DNA from: Polyangium mundeleinium
GTDB taxonomy: Bacteria; Myxococcota_A; Polyangia; Polyangiales; Polyangiaceae
Reading direction: 5' to 3'
Assembly (NCBI RefSeq): GCF_028369105.1
Contig: NZ_JAQNDO010000001.1
Span: 5,300,501-5,364,500, forward strand
Length of the DNA stretch: 64,000 bases
Of the stretch, positions 42,274 to 51,303 are shown one piece after another (within the stretch, counting starts at the first letter, position 1; every line of letters starts with the position of its first letter). The notes under the pieces were generated by a model that had not been told where the DNA came from, searched no databases, and saw nothing but the letters and a program-made list of their open reading frames with translations. The translations under genes and the position numbers were made by a program.

Positions 42274-43356
42274 ATGAGCGGTTGGACGATGCGCGGCGCG
42301 CTCGTGGGGGCGACGATGGTGGCGTTCGCGGCGATCGGTATCGCCTCGTGTGCCCTGACGGATTACCAGCCCCCGACCGCGAATACCGGCTCGTCGACCG
42401 GCGGCGAAGGCGGAACGGGCAGCACGGGCGGAATGGGCGGGCGCGGGGGGACGGGCGGCGTGCCAGCAGGGCCCGGGGGCGCGGGAGGAGGCAGCGGCGG
42501 GGCGTGCGACGAGCCCAACCAATGCCTTCCGGGCGTGCCCTTCAAGGACGGCTGGACCGGGCCTTACTGGGGCAAGCCGACCACGTGGAACGAGAACGCG
42601 GGGGCATGCCCCAACGGCAAACTCCCCGAGATTTTGTACGCGGATCCTGCCAAGGCCGAATGCCTGCCGTGTGAGTGCACGATCAACCCTGGAGCCACGT
42701 GTGTCGGCGCGGTGCTGTCGTGCTGGGCGAACGGCTGTGATATGGGCACGCCCGCGAACTTCGATAAAGGGTGCATCTCGGGCGAGAGCATGCCGGGCGT
42801 CACGCTGCTCGGGACGTCCTATTGTCGGGCGACAGGTACTTATCAGGTCACGACGGTGAATGGCCAGAAGACCTGCACGGCGTCGGGGGGCACCCTCGTG
42901 AATGACAACCACTGGGAGACGAACGTACACCTTTGCCCGATCGAGGCCACCTTCGCCTGCACCGACGGCGGCGCGTGCGTGACCGTGCCCACTGGCAAGT
43001 ACAGCGATTACGCGTGCATCAAGAAGGCCGGCGCGGAGGCCGCCTGTCCTTCGGGCTGGGATTCCCTGCCGAAGGTGGCGTACGCTCAGTTCGACGATCA
43101 GCGTTTTTGCCCGGGCTGCGGCTGCGTCGCGAGCGAATTGCATTGTGATTCCTCGAATGCGTTCAAGAAGGCGGGGATCAATTGCAGCGGGGCGGGGAGC
43201 CCCATCGGGAACTGCGCCTCGTTCAACGCGCTCGAAGCGGCGAACATCGTGCCTCCGAAGGTGACGGCCGGCGAGGGGCTTTGCCCGGCGGCCCAGCCCA
43301 AAGGCGAGGTGCATGCGAGCGAACCCACCACGATCTGCTGTCACAAGTTCTTCTGA
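42274..43356 (+). CDS. Cys-rich lipoprotein with Gly-rich linker, function unknown
   Basis: 360 residues; ATG 42274 has a perfect AGGAGG 8 nt upstream. Signal and lipobox (IGIASC), a GGTG/GGAG linker (about 40-78), then a domain with some 20 cysteines, including LPCECTINPGATC, SCWANGCD and RFCPGCGCVASELHC. The cysteine spacing suggests a disulfide-knotted surface domain common in myxobacteria. No enzyme motif. It converges on SelO with a 22-bp gap. Confidence 0.83.
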   Translation: MSGWTMRGALVGATMVAFAAIGIASCALTDYQPPTANTGSSTGGEGGTGSTGGMGGRGGTGGVPAGPGGAGGGSGGACDEPNQCLPGVPFKDGWTGPYWGKPTTWNENAGACPNGKLPEILYADPAKAECLPCECTINPGATCVGAVLSCWANGCDMGTPANFDKGCISGESMPGVTLLGTSYCRATGTYQVTTVNGQKTCTASGGTLVNDNHWETNVHLCPIEATFACTDGGACVTVPTGKYSDYACIKKAGAEAACPSGWDSLPKVAYAQFDDQRFCPGCGCVASELHCDSSNAFKKAGINCSGAGSPIGNCASFNALEAANIVPPKVTAGEGLCPAAQPKGEVHASEPTTICCHKFF

Positions 43357-43378
43357 CGACGCCGAGCAGCCCCGACCC

Positions 43379-44875
43379 TCACCCCGCCGGCGCCTTCGCG
43401 CCGAGCGCCTCTCCCATGCGACGGATCTCCGCCACCTTCTCCTCGAACGGCGCCCAGTCCTCGTGTGCGTCGATCGCGTGCCAGAGCGATTCGATCTCGT
43501 CGATGAGCAACGAGCACGGGGCATCGCCCTGGAAATATGGGTGCGAGAGCGCGTCGGGGCGGGCGGGCGTGTAGAGCTCGAACAAGCTCCGCAGCGCGTC
43601 GAATCGTTCTCCTTGGTAAAACCTCGACGCCTCGCTCGCCCGCGCGCGCGCCTCGCTCTGGACACCGCCGTACCAGTCGAAGAAGAATCGATCGAAGGGG
43701 ACCTGGCTGTCTTCGAGGAACAGCTCGATGGCCTCGGCGAGGCTCGCGTCGACATCCGGATCCGAGGGCGAGAGGCCCATCCGCGCGAGGAACGCGGCCG
43801 CGCGCGCCTCGCGCAGCGCCGGTTCGAATGCGCGCACGGCGGGGGCGAAGGCGGCCGAGGGGGAGACGAGGCGCAAGGCATCGGCGAGGCGCGTCAGGTT
43901 GAGCGCCACCGCGCGCGGCTGCTGCCCGAAGGCATACAGGCCGGTGTGATCGAAATAGGCCGCGATGAACGAGGGGTCGTGCGTGGGCAGGAAGCGATAC
44001 GGCCCATAATCGAAGCTCTCGCCCGTGATGTTCATGTTGTCGCTGTTCAAGACGCCGTGGACGAACCCCGCGGCGGTCCACGCGGCGACGAGCCGGGCCG
44101 AGCGCCGCGCCACGGCCTCGACGAACCGGACCGCCGGATCCGGGCCTCCGGCAGCCTCGGGCACGTAATGGGTGATGCAAAAATCGAGCAATTGGGACAA
44201 ACGCGCGACGTCGCGGTGGTAGGCGTGCCGCTGGAACGTGCCGAAGCGGATATGGCCATGCGAGAGGCGGACGAGGAGGGACGAGCGGGTGGGGGAGGGT
44301 TCGTCGCCCCGGAACAAGGCCTCGTGCGTCTCGAACAGGGAAAACGCCTTCGACGTCGGCACGGAGAGCGCTTCGAGCATCTCCGCGGCGAGCACCTCGC
44401 GCACGCCGCCCTTCAGCGTGAGCCGCCCGTCCCCGCCGCGCGAATACGGCGTCGTCCCGCTGCCCTTCGTGCCGAAATCGAGGAGCCTTCCGTCCTCGGG
44501 ATCCTCGAGCTGGGCCAGGAGAAACCCGCGGCCGTCGCCGAGGTACGGGTTGTACACGTCGAACTGATGTCCGTGGTAGCGCAAGGCGAGCGGCGCGGGC
44601 AGGTTCGCCGGCAGGGGCTCGAGGCGACCGAAATGGCGGTCCCATTCCTCCGCGTCGAGCTCGCCGAGGCCGAGGCGGCTGGCCCAGCGCTGGTTGCGAA
44701 AGCGAAGCGTGCGGGTCGTGAATCGCGCCGCCGTGACGACGTCGGCGAAGCCGTCGCCGAGCAAGGAGATGCGGGGCGCGGGGCGGTAGCGGGGGGTGAT
44801 CGGCATGGGCACGGGGGCTTGGGGGCGTAGCTCGGCTTGTCCGAGCGTAGCCCCAATCGGGAAACGGGGAGTCAT
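43379..44875 (-). CDS. selO: SelO-family protein adenylyltransferase (pseudokinase fold)
   Basis: 498 residues, close to the bacterial SelO/YdiU length. Family motifs: RYHGHQFDVYNPYLGDGRG, DFGTKGSGTTPYSRGGDGRL, AEMLEALSVPTSKA, and GFVHGVLNSDNMNITGESFD with the metal-binding Asn and Asp, then YGPYRFL. SelO transfers AMP to Ser, Thr or Tyr of target proteins and is tied to redox stress. The C-terminus has neither a selenocysteine codon nor the Cys-x-x-Cys-like end of some members. The adjacent M17 aminopeptidase gene is divergent. Confidence 0.93.
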   Translation of the reverse strand: MTPRFPIGATLGQAELRPQAPVPMPITPRYRPAPRISLLGDGFADVVTAARFTTRTLRFRNQRWASRLGLGELDAEEWDRHFGRLEPLPANLPAPLALRYHGHQFDVYNPYLGDGRGFLLAQLEDPEDGRLLDFGTKGSGTTPYSRGGDGRLTLKGGVREVLAAEMLEALSVPTSKAFSLFETHEALFRGDEPSPTRSSLLVRLSHGHIRFGTFQRHAYHRDVARLSQLLDFCITHYVPEAAGGPDPAVRFVEAVARRSARLVAAWTAAGFVHGVLNSDNMNITGESFDYGPYRFLPTHDPSFIAAYFDHTGLYAFGQQPRAVALNLTRLADALRLVSPSAAFAPAVRAFEPALREARAAAFLARMGLSPSDPDVDASLAEAIELFLEDSQVPFDRFFFDWYGGVQSEARARASEASRFYQGERFDALRSLFELYTPARPDALSHPYFQGDAPCSLLIDEIESLWHAIDAHEDWAPFEEKVAEIRRMGEALGAKAPAG

Positions 44876-44974
44876 CTAAAGCACCTCGGGGCCGCTGGCC
44901 AGCGCAAGCGTGCCGTCTGAACCATGACGCCCTCGGTTGCGGCGGCCGGGCGGCTTCCCTTAGGATGTGCCCCG

Positions 44975-46525
44975 ATGTCCTCCTACGATCCACCGTTGCT
45001 CCTCGGTCAACCCGAGGAGGCGCTCGCCCAAAGCTCCCTCGAAGGTTTGCCCTTTGATGCCCTGGTCCTCGTCGCGCCCTCGCCGATGAGCTCGCGCGCG
45101 ACGCTCACGGGCCCCGTGTCCGCGGCGCTCGCGTGCGCGCTCAAGGCCGACGCGGCGCTCGATCGAGGCCCGCGGCCTCCCGCGGTGATCGCGGCGCCGG
45201 CGCTGCCGGGGGGGCGGCTCGTGGTGGTGCCGATGGGCGCGCTTGGCGAGGACACGGACGACGTGCGCAGCGTGGCGGAGGCCGTGGCCGCAGGGACGAG
45301 CCGCGCGGTGGATGCGGGCGCGACGCGGCCACTCGTGTGGGTGCAAGCGCCTTCGGGGCCACGGTTTGCCCGCGCGCGGGAGGTCGCGGCGCTCGCGGCG
45401 CTCGGCAGCCAGTGGGCGCCGGTGGAGGCGCGGGAGGCGAGCAAGGCGCCGCGCACGGCCGAGGCCGTGGGCGTGGTGGGCCTCGACGAGGCGCGGGCAC
45501 GGTCGCTTTCGGCGATCGATCACGGACGCGCGCTCTGCCGTGACATCGCGGGCACGGAGCCGGAGCGCATGGCGCCGCGCCGGATCGCCGAGCTTTGCGA
45601 GATCGCGTTTCGCGGCACGGGCGTGCGTGTCGAGGTGGAGCACGACGTGTCGGGGTATCCGCTGCTCGCAGCGGTGGCGCGGGCGTCGATGGGAGTCGAG
45701 CGTCATCGGCCGTGCGTGGTGCGGCTCTCGTACACGCCCGAGGCGCCGGCGTCGCGGACGCTCGTGCTCGTGGGCAAGGGCGTGACGTACGACACGGGGG
45801 GCGCGGATTTGAAGACGGACGGGCACATGGCCGGGATGTCGCGCGACAAGGGCGGCGCGGGCGCGGTCGCGGGGCTCGTGCTGGCGGCTTCGCTGCTCAA
45901 GGTGCCGGTGCGCGTGGTGGGGTTGCTCGGGCTCGTGCGGAACAGCGTGGGCGACGAGTCGTTCGTGAGCGACGAGATCATCCGCGCGCGTTCGGGCGTG
46001 CGGGTGCGCATCGGGAACACGGACGCGGAGGGGCGGCTCGTGCTGGCCGATCTCTTGGCCGAGGCAAAGACGATCGCGGAGCGCGCGTCCTCGCCGACGT
46101 TGTTCTCGGTCGCGACGCTCACGGGCCACGTGTACCGCGCGTTCGGGCCGTACGTCGGCGCGATCGGCAATGGCCCGGCGCAACGTGCGGGGACGCTCGA
46201 TCTCCTGGATCGGCTGGGCGAGGCGTGGGGCGAGCCGGTGGAGAAGTCGAGGCCGCGGCGGGAGGATTATTCGTTCGTGGCACCGCGATCGAGCGCGGAG
46301 GACGTCGTCAGCTCGAACCGATTGGCGTCGGTGAACACGCCGCGCGGGCATCAATTCCCGTTTGCGTTCCTCGATATCGCGTCGGGCCTGCGGGGCGATC
46401 GGATCCCGTTCGTGCACCTCGATATCGGGGGCGTGGTGGTGGATCCGCCGGATTGGCAATTTGGGCGGCCGACCGGGAGCCCCGTGGCGATGCTCACGGC
46501 GCTTTTGGGGCAGCCGGCGGAGTAG
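44975..46525 (+). CDS. M17 leucyl aminopeptidase family protein
   Basis: 516 residues from the ATG at 44975; the frame reaches back to 44924 but the later start keeps clear of the SelO promoter region. The C-terminal catalytic domain shows LVGKGVTYDTGGADLK (Lys and Asp metal ligands), SRDKGGAGAVAG (Asp) and GNTDAEGRLVLADLL (Asp-x-Glu and catalytic Arg), plus VATLTGHVYRAFG. The N-terminal part is less conserved. A cytoplasmic two-zinc enzyme that removes N-terminal residues. No signal peptide. Confidence 0.93.
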   Translation: MSSYDPPLLLGQPEEALAQSSLEGLPFDALVLVAPSPMSSRATLTGPVSAALACALKADAALDRGPRPPAVIAAPALPGGRLVVVPMGALGEDTDDVRSVAEAVAAGTSRAVDAGATRPLVWVQAPSGPRFARAREVAALAALGSQWAPVEAREASKAPRTAEAVGVVGLDEARARSLSAIDHGRALCRDIAGTEPERMAPRRIAELCEIAFRGTGVRVEVEHDVSGYPLLAAVARASMGVERHRPCVVRLSYTPEAPASRTLVLVGKGVTYDTGGADLKTDGHMAGMSRDKGGAGAVAGLVLAASLLKVPVRVVGLLGLVRNSVGDESFVSDEIIRARSGVRVRIGNTDAEGRLVLADLLAEAKTIAERASSPTLFSVATLTGHVYRAFGPYVGAIGNGPAQRAGTLDLLDRLGEAWGEPVEKSRPRREDYSFVAPRSSAEDVVSSNRLASVNTPRGHQFPFAFLDIASGLRGDRIPFVHLDIGGVVVDPPDWQFGRPTGSPVAMLTALLGQPAE

Positions 46526-46555
46526 GGCAGACGAACTCCCTCGTCGAACGAGCGC

Positions 46556-47473
46556 TCACGGCTCGTCGGGCGCCGCGGAGAGCGGGCGCTGCCGTAACAT
46601 CTCGGCGAGCAGGTCGCGAAACGCGGTCACCTTGCGTGGCACGTGCTTCCGGCCCGGATGCATCAGATAGACCGTCCCCGTGGTGACGACCCACTGCGGC
46701 AGGACGCGGACCAGGGTGCCTGCGGCGACGTCGGCGTCCGCGGCGAACGACGGGAGCGTCCCGATCCCCGCGCCCTGCTTCAACACCTCGCGCAGAAAGG
46801 ACATGTCGTCGCTCGCCACGCGCGTGCGCACATCCACGGCGGTCCGGGATCCCGGCTGCGTGAGGTACACGGGGGATGTCCCGACGAACCCGACCCAATC
46901 AAACGACGCGAGCTCCTCCGGCGTGCGAGGCGCGCCTCGTCGGGCGACGTACGCGGGGGACGCGTAAAGCCGGAGGTTGATGGTGCCGACTTTCCTCGCG
47001 ATGAGCGGCGAATCCCGCAAAGGCCCGACGAACACCCGAAGCGCGAGGTCGAACCCTTCCGCCGCGAGATCCACCAGCTTGTTGGTCAGGTGCACCTCCA
47101 CCTGGGTGCTCGGATACCGCGTCGTGAACCGCGTGACGGCCTCCGCGAGGACGGCGGCGCCGAGATCCACGGTCGTGGTCACGCGGAGCAGACCCGACGG
47201 GGCCTTTTCGCGCTCCGGCAGATCCGAGAGGGAGAGCTCGAGCGCCGCGAGCGAAGGCGCCACGCGATCATAAAGGGCCGCGCTCGCCGTGGTCGGCGAC
47301 ACTTTTCGCGTCGTCCGGTGAAACAGGAGGATCCCGAGCGATTCTTCCAGCGCCGCGACAGCGCGGCTCACGGTCGAGCGAGGCACCCCGAGCCGCGCGG
47401 CGGCGTTCGAAAAGCTGCCCGTGTCGTGCACGGCGATGAAGGCGCGGACGAGGTTCAGATCGATTGTTGCCAT
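46556..47473 (-). CDS. LysR-type transcriptional regulator
   Basis: 305 residues from the ATG at 47473. Winged helix-turn-helix at the N-terminus (LNLVRAFIAVHDTGSFSNAA, VPRSTVSRAVAALEE), then a typical ligand domain with HLTNKLVDLAAEGFDLALR, the pattern of the AaeR/DmlR-like branch. Divergent from the NmrA-like gene, with a T-N11-A palindrome between. Probably senses a quinone- or aldehyde-like stress ligand, going by its partner. Confidence 0.92.
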   Translation of the reverse strand: MATIDLNLVRAFIAVHDTGSFSNAAARLGVPRSTVSRAVAALEESLGILLFHRTTRKVSPTTASAALYDRVAPSLAALELSLSDLPEREKAPSGLLRVTTTVDLGAAVLAEAVTRFTTRYPSTQVEVHLTNKLVDLAAEGFDLALRVFVGPLRDSPLIARKVGTINLRLYASPAYVARRGAPRTPEELASFDWVGFVGTSPVYLTQPGSRTAVDVRTRVASDDMSFLREVLKQGAGIGTLPSFAADADVAAGTLVRVLPQWVVTTGTVYLMHPGRKHVPRKVTAFRDLLAEMLRQRPLSAAPDEP

Positions 47474-47491
47474 CTTGCACCACAGACGCTC

Positions 47492-47507
47492 GACAATGAG
47501 GATTGTC
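47492..47507. promoter_or_regulatory. Candidate LysR operator
   Basis: GACAATGAGGATTGTC has perfect 6-bp arms and, with the next bases, a T-N11-A core (T47497, A47509). It lies between the divergent LysR and NmrA-like genes. Confidence 0.55.
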
Positions 47508-47556
47508 CACAACCTAGCACGAGTTTAGATTCGGGGGGTCTTTCAAGGAGGAGAGC

Positions 47557-48450
47557 ATGTCGAATCAAGCGTTTCTCGTGACGGGTGCCTCGGGCCACCT
47601 CGGCCGGCGCGTGCTCGAGCTTCTGCTCGCTCAGGGCGTGGGACCGATCGTCGCGACCACACGAACGCCCGACGCGCTGAAGGAGTTCGCCGCGAAGGGG
47701 ATCGAAATCCGACGCGCCGATTTCGAGGACGAAAAGGGCCTCGCCGATGCTTTTCAGGGCGTGGGCCGCGCGCTGCTCATCAGCACCGACGCCCTCGATC
47801 GTCCCGGTCGCCGCCTCGCCCAGCACGCCGCCGCGCTGCGCGCGTTCGAGGCGTCTGGCGTGACACACGTCGTCTATACATCGCTCACGAACCCACGCGC
47901 TGGCTCGCCCATCCTCATTGCAGGGGACCATCGCGAGACCGAGGCTGCGCTCGCGGCCTCGCGCCTCGATTTCACGATCCTGCGCAACAACCTCTACACC
48001 GACCTGCTCCTTCAATCGCTTCCGCAGGCGATTGCTGCGGGACAGCTCGTCGATGCGCGCGGCGAAGGCGCGATCGGGCTGGTCACGCGCGAAGACTGCG
48101 CGCGCGCGGCGGCCGCTGCCCTGGCCGGGGCCGCCGCGGGGCGGCGTACGCTCGATGTGACGGGGCCTGCGGTGGTGACGAGCGCAGAGATCGCAGCGAT
48201 CGCGAGCGAGCTCTCGGGCCGCACGGTGCAGCACGTGTCCGTGACGCCGGACGCGCTCGAAGCTGGGCTCGTGCAGCACGGCCTCCCGTCGGGCGTGGCC
48301 AAGGTGCTCGTCTCGTTCGACGTCGCCGCGCAGAAAGGCGAGCTCGCGGTGGCAACGAGCGTGGTGAAGGATTTGACCGGCCACGCGCCGCAATCCGTCG
48401 CCGCGTTCCTCGAAGCGCACCGCGCGGCTCTCGTGCCTGCACGGAGCTGA
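47557..48450 (+). CDS. NmrA-like NAD(P)H-binding oxidoreductase (QorB-type)
   Basis: 297 residues; AAGGAGGAG stands 5-6 nt before the ATG. Rossmann motif VTGASGHLGRRVLEL (8-22), then VGRALLISTDALDRPGRR and THVVYTSLTNPRAG, and a C-terminal domain as in quinone oxidoreductase 2 (DFTILRNNLYTDLLL). No Tyr-x-x-x-Lys pair, as usual in the atypical NmrA branch. It probably reduces quinones or serves as a redox sensor. Likely under the divergent LysR protein. Confidence 0.9.
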   Translation: MSNQAFLVTGASGHLGRRVLELLLAQGVGPIVATTRTPDALKEFAAKGIEIRRADFEDEKGLADAFQGVGRALLISTDALDRPGRRLAQHAAALRAFEASGVTHVVYTSLTNPRAGSPILIAGDHRETEAALAASRLDFTILRNNLYTDLLLQSLPQAIAAGQLVDARGEGAIGLVTREDCARAAAAALAGAAAGRRTLDVTGPAVVTSAEIAAIASELSGRTVQHVSVTPDALEAGLVQHGLPSGVAKVLVSFDVAAQKGELAVATSVVKDLTGHAPQSVAAFLEAHRAALVPARS

Positions 48451-48580
48451 ACTCCCGCGACCCGGCCGCCCCCGGACCAGGGCGGCAATCACGAGGGTCG
48501 TCTGCATGAGGACGCAGGCCTGGGCGTTCGCGTAAAAAAGAGCTTGTGTCCGGGCGCCCACTAGGCCATCTCTCGGCCCC

Positions 48581-48970
48581 ATGTGGCGGATCTTCCTGGC
48601 AGCCGCGATGTTCCTGGCGCTGAACGGGTGCGGCAACGAGTGCAGCTTCAAGGAACAATGCAATGGCAACGTACTGGAGATCTGCGGCGAAGGACCGGAC
48701 CAGGTCGTCAACCGGAAGGTGAGCAGTACGCCCTGCGAGGCGCCCAACGAGGTTTGCGTCGAACCCACGGAAGGCATGGCCTATTGCGCGCGCGCGCCGC
48801 AAACCACGTGCGACGACACCTTCGACGGCGCGTGCGACGGCACGGTCCGGCTGATGTGCAGTCCGAAGCTCATCAACCCCGAGGGGGCTCCCCGCTTCGT
48901 GGTGGCGTTCGACTGCGCGGACTCGAACCAGACATGCGTCGACGAGGGAATGACGGCACGCTGCGAATAG
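48581..48970 (+). CDS. Small Cys-rich lipoprotein
   Basis: 129 residues. The signal ends in LALNGC (lipobox). The mature part has about ten cysteines (ECSFKEQCNGNVLEICGEGP, TTCDDTFDGACDGT), a spacing reminiscent of EGF-like or myxobacterial Cys-rich repeats. It is preceded by 130 bp with nothing recognisable. Function unknown. Confidence 0.78.
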   Translation: MWRIFLAAAMFLALNGCGNECSFKEQCNGNVLEICGEGPDQVVNRKVSSTPCEAPNEVCVEPTEGMAYCARAPQTTCDDTFDGACDGTVRLMCSPKLINPEGAPRFVVAFDCADSNQTCVDEGMTARCE

Positions 48971-49103
48971 GCCACGGCCCCGAAGCTCCCGAAGGCTCGA
49001 CCCTCACGCGGTCGGCATGGACGTTCTGGATACGCGTGGAAGGCTCGGCATTCCCGCGCGGATCGTAGAGCGCCCGCGCCTGCGCGGAGAGCGGACCGGA
49101 AGA

Positions 49104-50231
49104 TCAGCGTGTCCCGTAATGGAACACGCCGCTCGGGATCGCGAGGTTCGTCGCCGCGACCCACGCCTCGGCGCCGGCCTCCTTCTTCGCAAAATCGACC
49201 ACCAGAGACTGCACCTCGAGCCCTTCGAGCGCGAGGTTCTCGAAGGTGCGCCCCGCGTCCTCGGAGCGCCATATTCCTTCGCCCCAGGTCCCGAGCCATA
49301 CCCGCCGGCCGTCGCGTGGATCCACCGCGAGGACACGAATGTCGCGCATTGGCACCTGGCGCTCTTCCAGGCGTCTGCCCGCTTCGCTCACGAAGAGCCG
49401 CGACGACATGAACCCGCCTTGCACCACGTAATAAGAGCCTCCGCCCGCGAAGACCGAGGGGGCCGGCAGATCGAGGGGCCCGCGATCCTGAAAACGTTTT
49501 CCCCCGTCCTCACTCACGAAGACATGCGCGCCCACGGCCACGACGCGGTCTCCATCCGTGGCGACGCCGGTGATGGAGACGCCGTCGATCACCTTGCTCT
49601 GGTGTCCGCTGCGCTCCACGCGTACGAGCGCGCGGGGATGAGCGACGAACAACGCATCATCGAGCGCGGCGCCGTCGGGCCCCCGCGTGCCCTCCCCCCA
49701 CCCGAGCGGGATTTTTTCGAGGGAGGCCCCGTCGTAGCCCCACGCAAATTGGCCCTCGACGTCGACAAACCACGCCCGATGCGCGCCCGCGCCGATCACG
49801 TGCACCGGGATATCGATGCCGGGGACCGGGACGAACGCGCCGTCCTTTCCGAGCGAAAACACGTCTCTGCCCCCCACGGCGAGCAGCGGCCCCTGCTCGG
49901 CGCGAACCAGCGCAAGATTGTTCCATTCGTCGGTGCCGGCGATTCGTTGCCACGCGCCGTAGCGCGGCGACACGAGGTGAACGACGGACAGGGCGAGAAG
50001 GGACACGTGGAGGAGCGCGAGGCTCGCGACGGCGCCGCGCCGCACCTTCGGCGACGTCGATTCGGGCAGGAGGCTTCCGAACGCCGTCAGATCGAGGAGG
50101 AGGCCCAGCACCGACAAGAGGACGGTCGCCGCGTACATCCCATGCGCGAAGGCGATGGGCGGGAAGACGAGGAGGAACACCGACCACGCGGCGACCTTCA
50201 CCAGCGTAACGAAACGCGCGACCGAGAGCAC
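49104..50231 (-). CDS. Membrane-anchored BNR/sortilin-like propeller protein
   Basis: 375 residues (GTG 50231). Three membrane helices are predicted in the first 90 residues (AAWSVFLLVFPPIAFAHGMY, ATVLLSVLGLLLDLTAFGSL, ASLALLHVSLLALSVVHLVS). From about residue 110 the protein is a beta-propeller with Asp-box-like turns: VFVSEDGGKRFQDRG, LFVSEAGRRLEERQ, IWRSEDAGRTFENLA. This layout suggests an extracytoplasmic sensor or binding propeller on a membrane anchor. It follows the lipoprotein gene at 50286-50909 by 54 bp. Confidence 0.78.
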   Translation of the reverse strand: MLSVARFVTLVKVAAWSVFLLVFPPIAFAHGMYAATVLLSVLGLLLDLTAFGSLLPESTSPKVRRGAVASLALLHVSLLALSVVHLVSPRYGAWQRIAGTDEWNNLALVRAEQGPLLAVGGRDVFSLGKDGAFVPVPGIDIPVHVIGAGAHRAWFVDVEGQFAWGYDGASLEKIPLGWGEGTRGPDGAALDDALFVAHPRALVRVERSGHQSKVIDGVSITGVATDGDRVVAVGAHVFVSEDGGKRFQDRGPLDLPAPSVFAGGGSYYVVQGGFMSSRLFVSEAGRRLEERQVPMRDIRVLAVDPRDGRRVWLGTWGEGIWRSEDAGRTFENLALEGLEVQSLVVDFAKKEAGAEAWVAATNLAIPSGVFHYGTR

Positions 50232-50285
50232 ACGCGACTTCTAGCAGTCCACGCGGGCTCGGCGGACGACAAAGTGGCGTTTTTT

Positions 50286-50909
50286 TTACGAGCCCTCGGC
50301 GGAGGAGGAGGGCGCCTCGCCCCGGCGGTCCACGACGAGCGGGTAGATGATTTTCGAGGTCTGCTGGCCGCGCGCGGTGCAATTCGCCGGGCGCGGGGGG
50401 CGGAAGAACGGCGGGCCCTTCGTGGGCGGCGGCTCTTCGGGACACACGACGTCGCTGCCGACCTCGAATGGCTCGAACGTCGTCGCCCCGAGCACGGCGG
50501 CGAAACAGGCATCGATGCTCGGATCGGCGCGCGTCGTGAGGTCGTTCCGATCGGCCGTCACGGCCTCGATCGTCCCTCGCTCGGGGACGATGCGGGCGAC
50601 CATGTACACGTGTTCCCCCGGGCGCACGCAGGCGCAGGCCACGTCGTAGAGCGGGTTCATGAACCGACCGGCGTACGCGGCGGGCAGCCGGAGCACGCTC
50701 GCGCCGATCTCGTGAGGCGTCCACCGGAAGGGGCAACCGGCCGTCGAGACCGGCGCGCGTGGCATCACGGGCGGGGAAGGGTCTTCGGCGGGGGAGGGCG
50801 CCGAGGAGACCGCCGGCGGAGGCTCGACCGCTGGCGGGCGCGTTGGGCTGCAAGCGAGCCCGAGGGCCGGGAGCATCATCGAAGCGGCGCGGGCGAGGAC
50901 ACGAACCAT
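50286..50909 (-). CDS. Lipoprotein, function unknown
   Basis: 207 residues from the ATG at 50909. Lipobox ALGLAC, then a long Pro/Ala/Ser linker (to about 55). The mature domain (CPFRWTPHEIGASVLRLPAA, DVACACVRPGEHVYMVARIV, DPSIDACFAAVLGATTFEPF) ends in a conserved-looking Cys-Pro-Glu-Glu-Pro stretch; the pattern recalls TonB/energy-transduction-like C-terminal domains found in other myxobacterial lipoproteins, without certainty. The frame extending to 51362 is not coding. Confidence 0.7.
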   Translation of the reverse strand: MVRVLARAASMMLPALGLACSPTRPPAVEPPPAVSSAPSPAEDPSPPVMPRAPVSTAGCPFRWTPHEIGASVLRLPAAYAGRFMNPLYDVACACVRPGEHVYMVARIVPERGTIEAVTADRNDLTTRADPSIDACFAAVLGATTFEPFEVGSDVVCPEEPPPTKGPPFFRPPRPANCTARGQQTSKIIYPLVVDRRGEAPSSSAEGS

Positions 50910-50996
50910 GGGGGCATGGAGGCCGCGGGGCGCGCGGAGTTCCCGCGCGTGCTTGCGACGTGCACGTCGGGTCCTCAGATCCAGCGCGGAGGTCGT

Positions 50997-51275
50997 ATGA
51001 ACAGGAAGGGGCCGTTCGCCTTCGTTGTGGCCCTGGTCGCCGTGGTCGAGCTCGGTTCCTCCGCCGCCGCGCAAGATACGAACACGACTGGCCCGGGCGC
51101 CGCCTCGGGCGAAGGCGCCGAGCCGCCGGGCTGCGTCTACCAGCGCGTGCTGACGAAGTGTTACGTGCGCGTAAAATTCTGCAACGAGCTGTACCTCTGT
51201 CCCGACGGAAAGGAATGGTGGCACGGCTGGAGAGAATGCGGCACCTGCCCGGGAAGCTCTGAACCGAGACGGTAG
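50997..51275 (+). CDS. Small secreted protein with six cysteines
   Basis: 92 residues; GGAGG stands 3-4 nt before the ATG at 50997. Signal peptide (FAFVVALVAVVELGSSAAAQ), a Gly/Ala/Thr-rich spacer, then a compact core with six Cys (GCVYQRVLTKCYVRVKFCNE, then LYLCPDG and ECGTC). The size and spacing suggest a disulfide-stabilised mini-protein. Divergent from the lipoprotein gene; not recognised. Confidence 0.65.
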   Translation: MNRKGPFAFVVALVAVVELGSSAAAQDTNTTGPGAASGEGAEPPGCVYQRVLTKCYVRVKFCNELYLCPDGKEWWHGWRECGTCPGSSEPRR

Positions 51276-51303
51276 GTGCGGGGAGGTGTGATAAGGTCCG
51301 GCG

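Noticed and set aside
43379-43500. Possible selenocysteine at the SelO C-terminus
   Set aside because: No in-frame UGA with downstream coding sequence; the protein ends normally at EALGAKAPAG.
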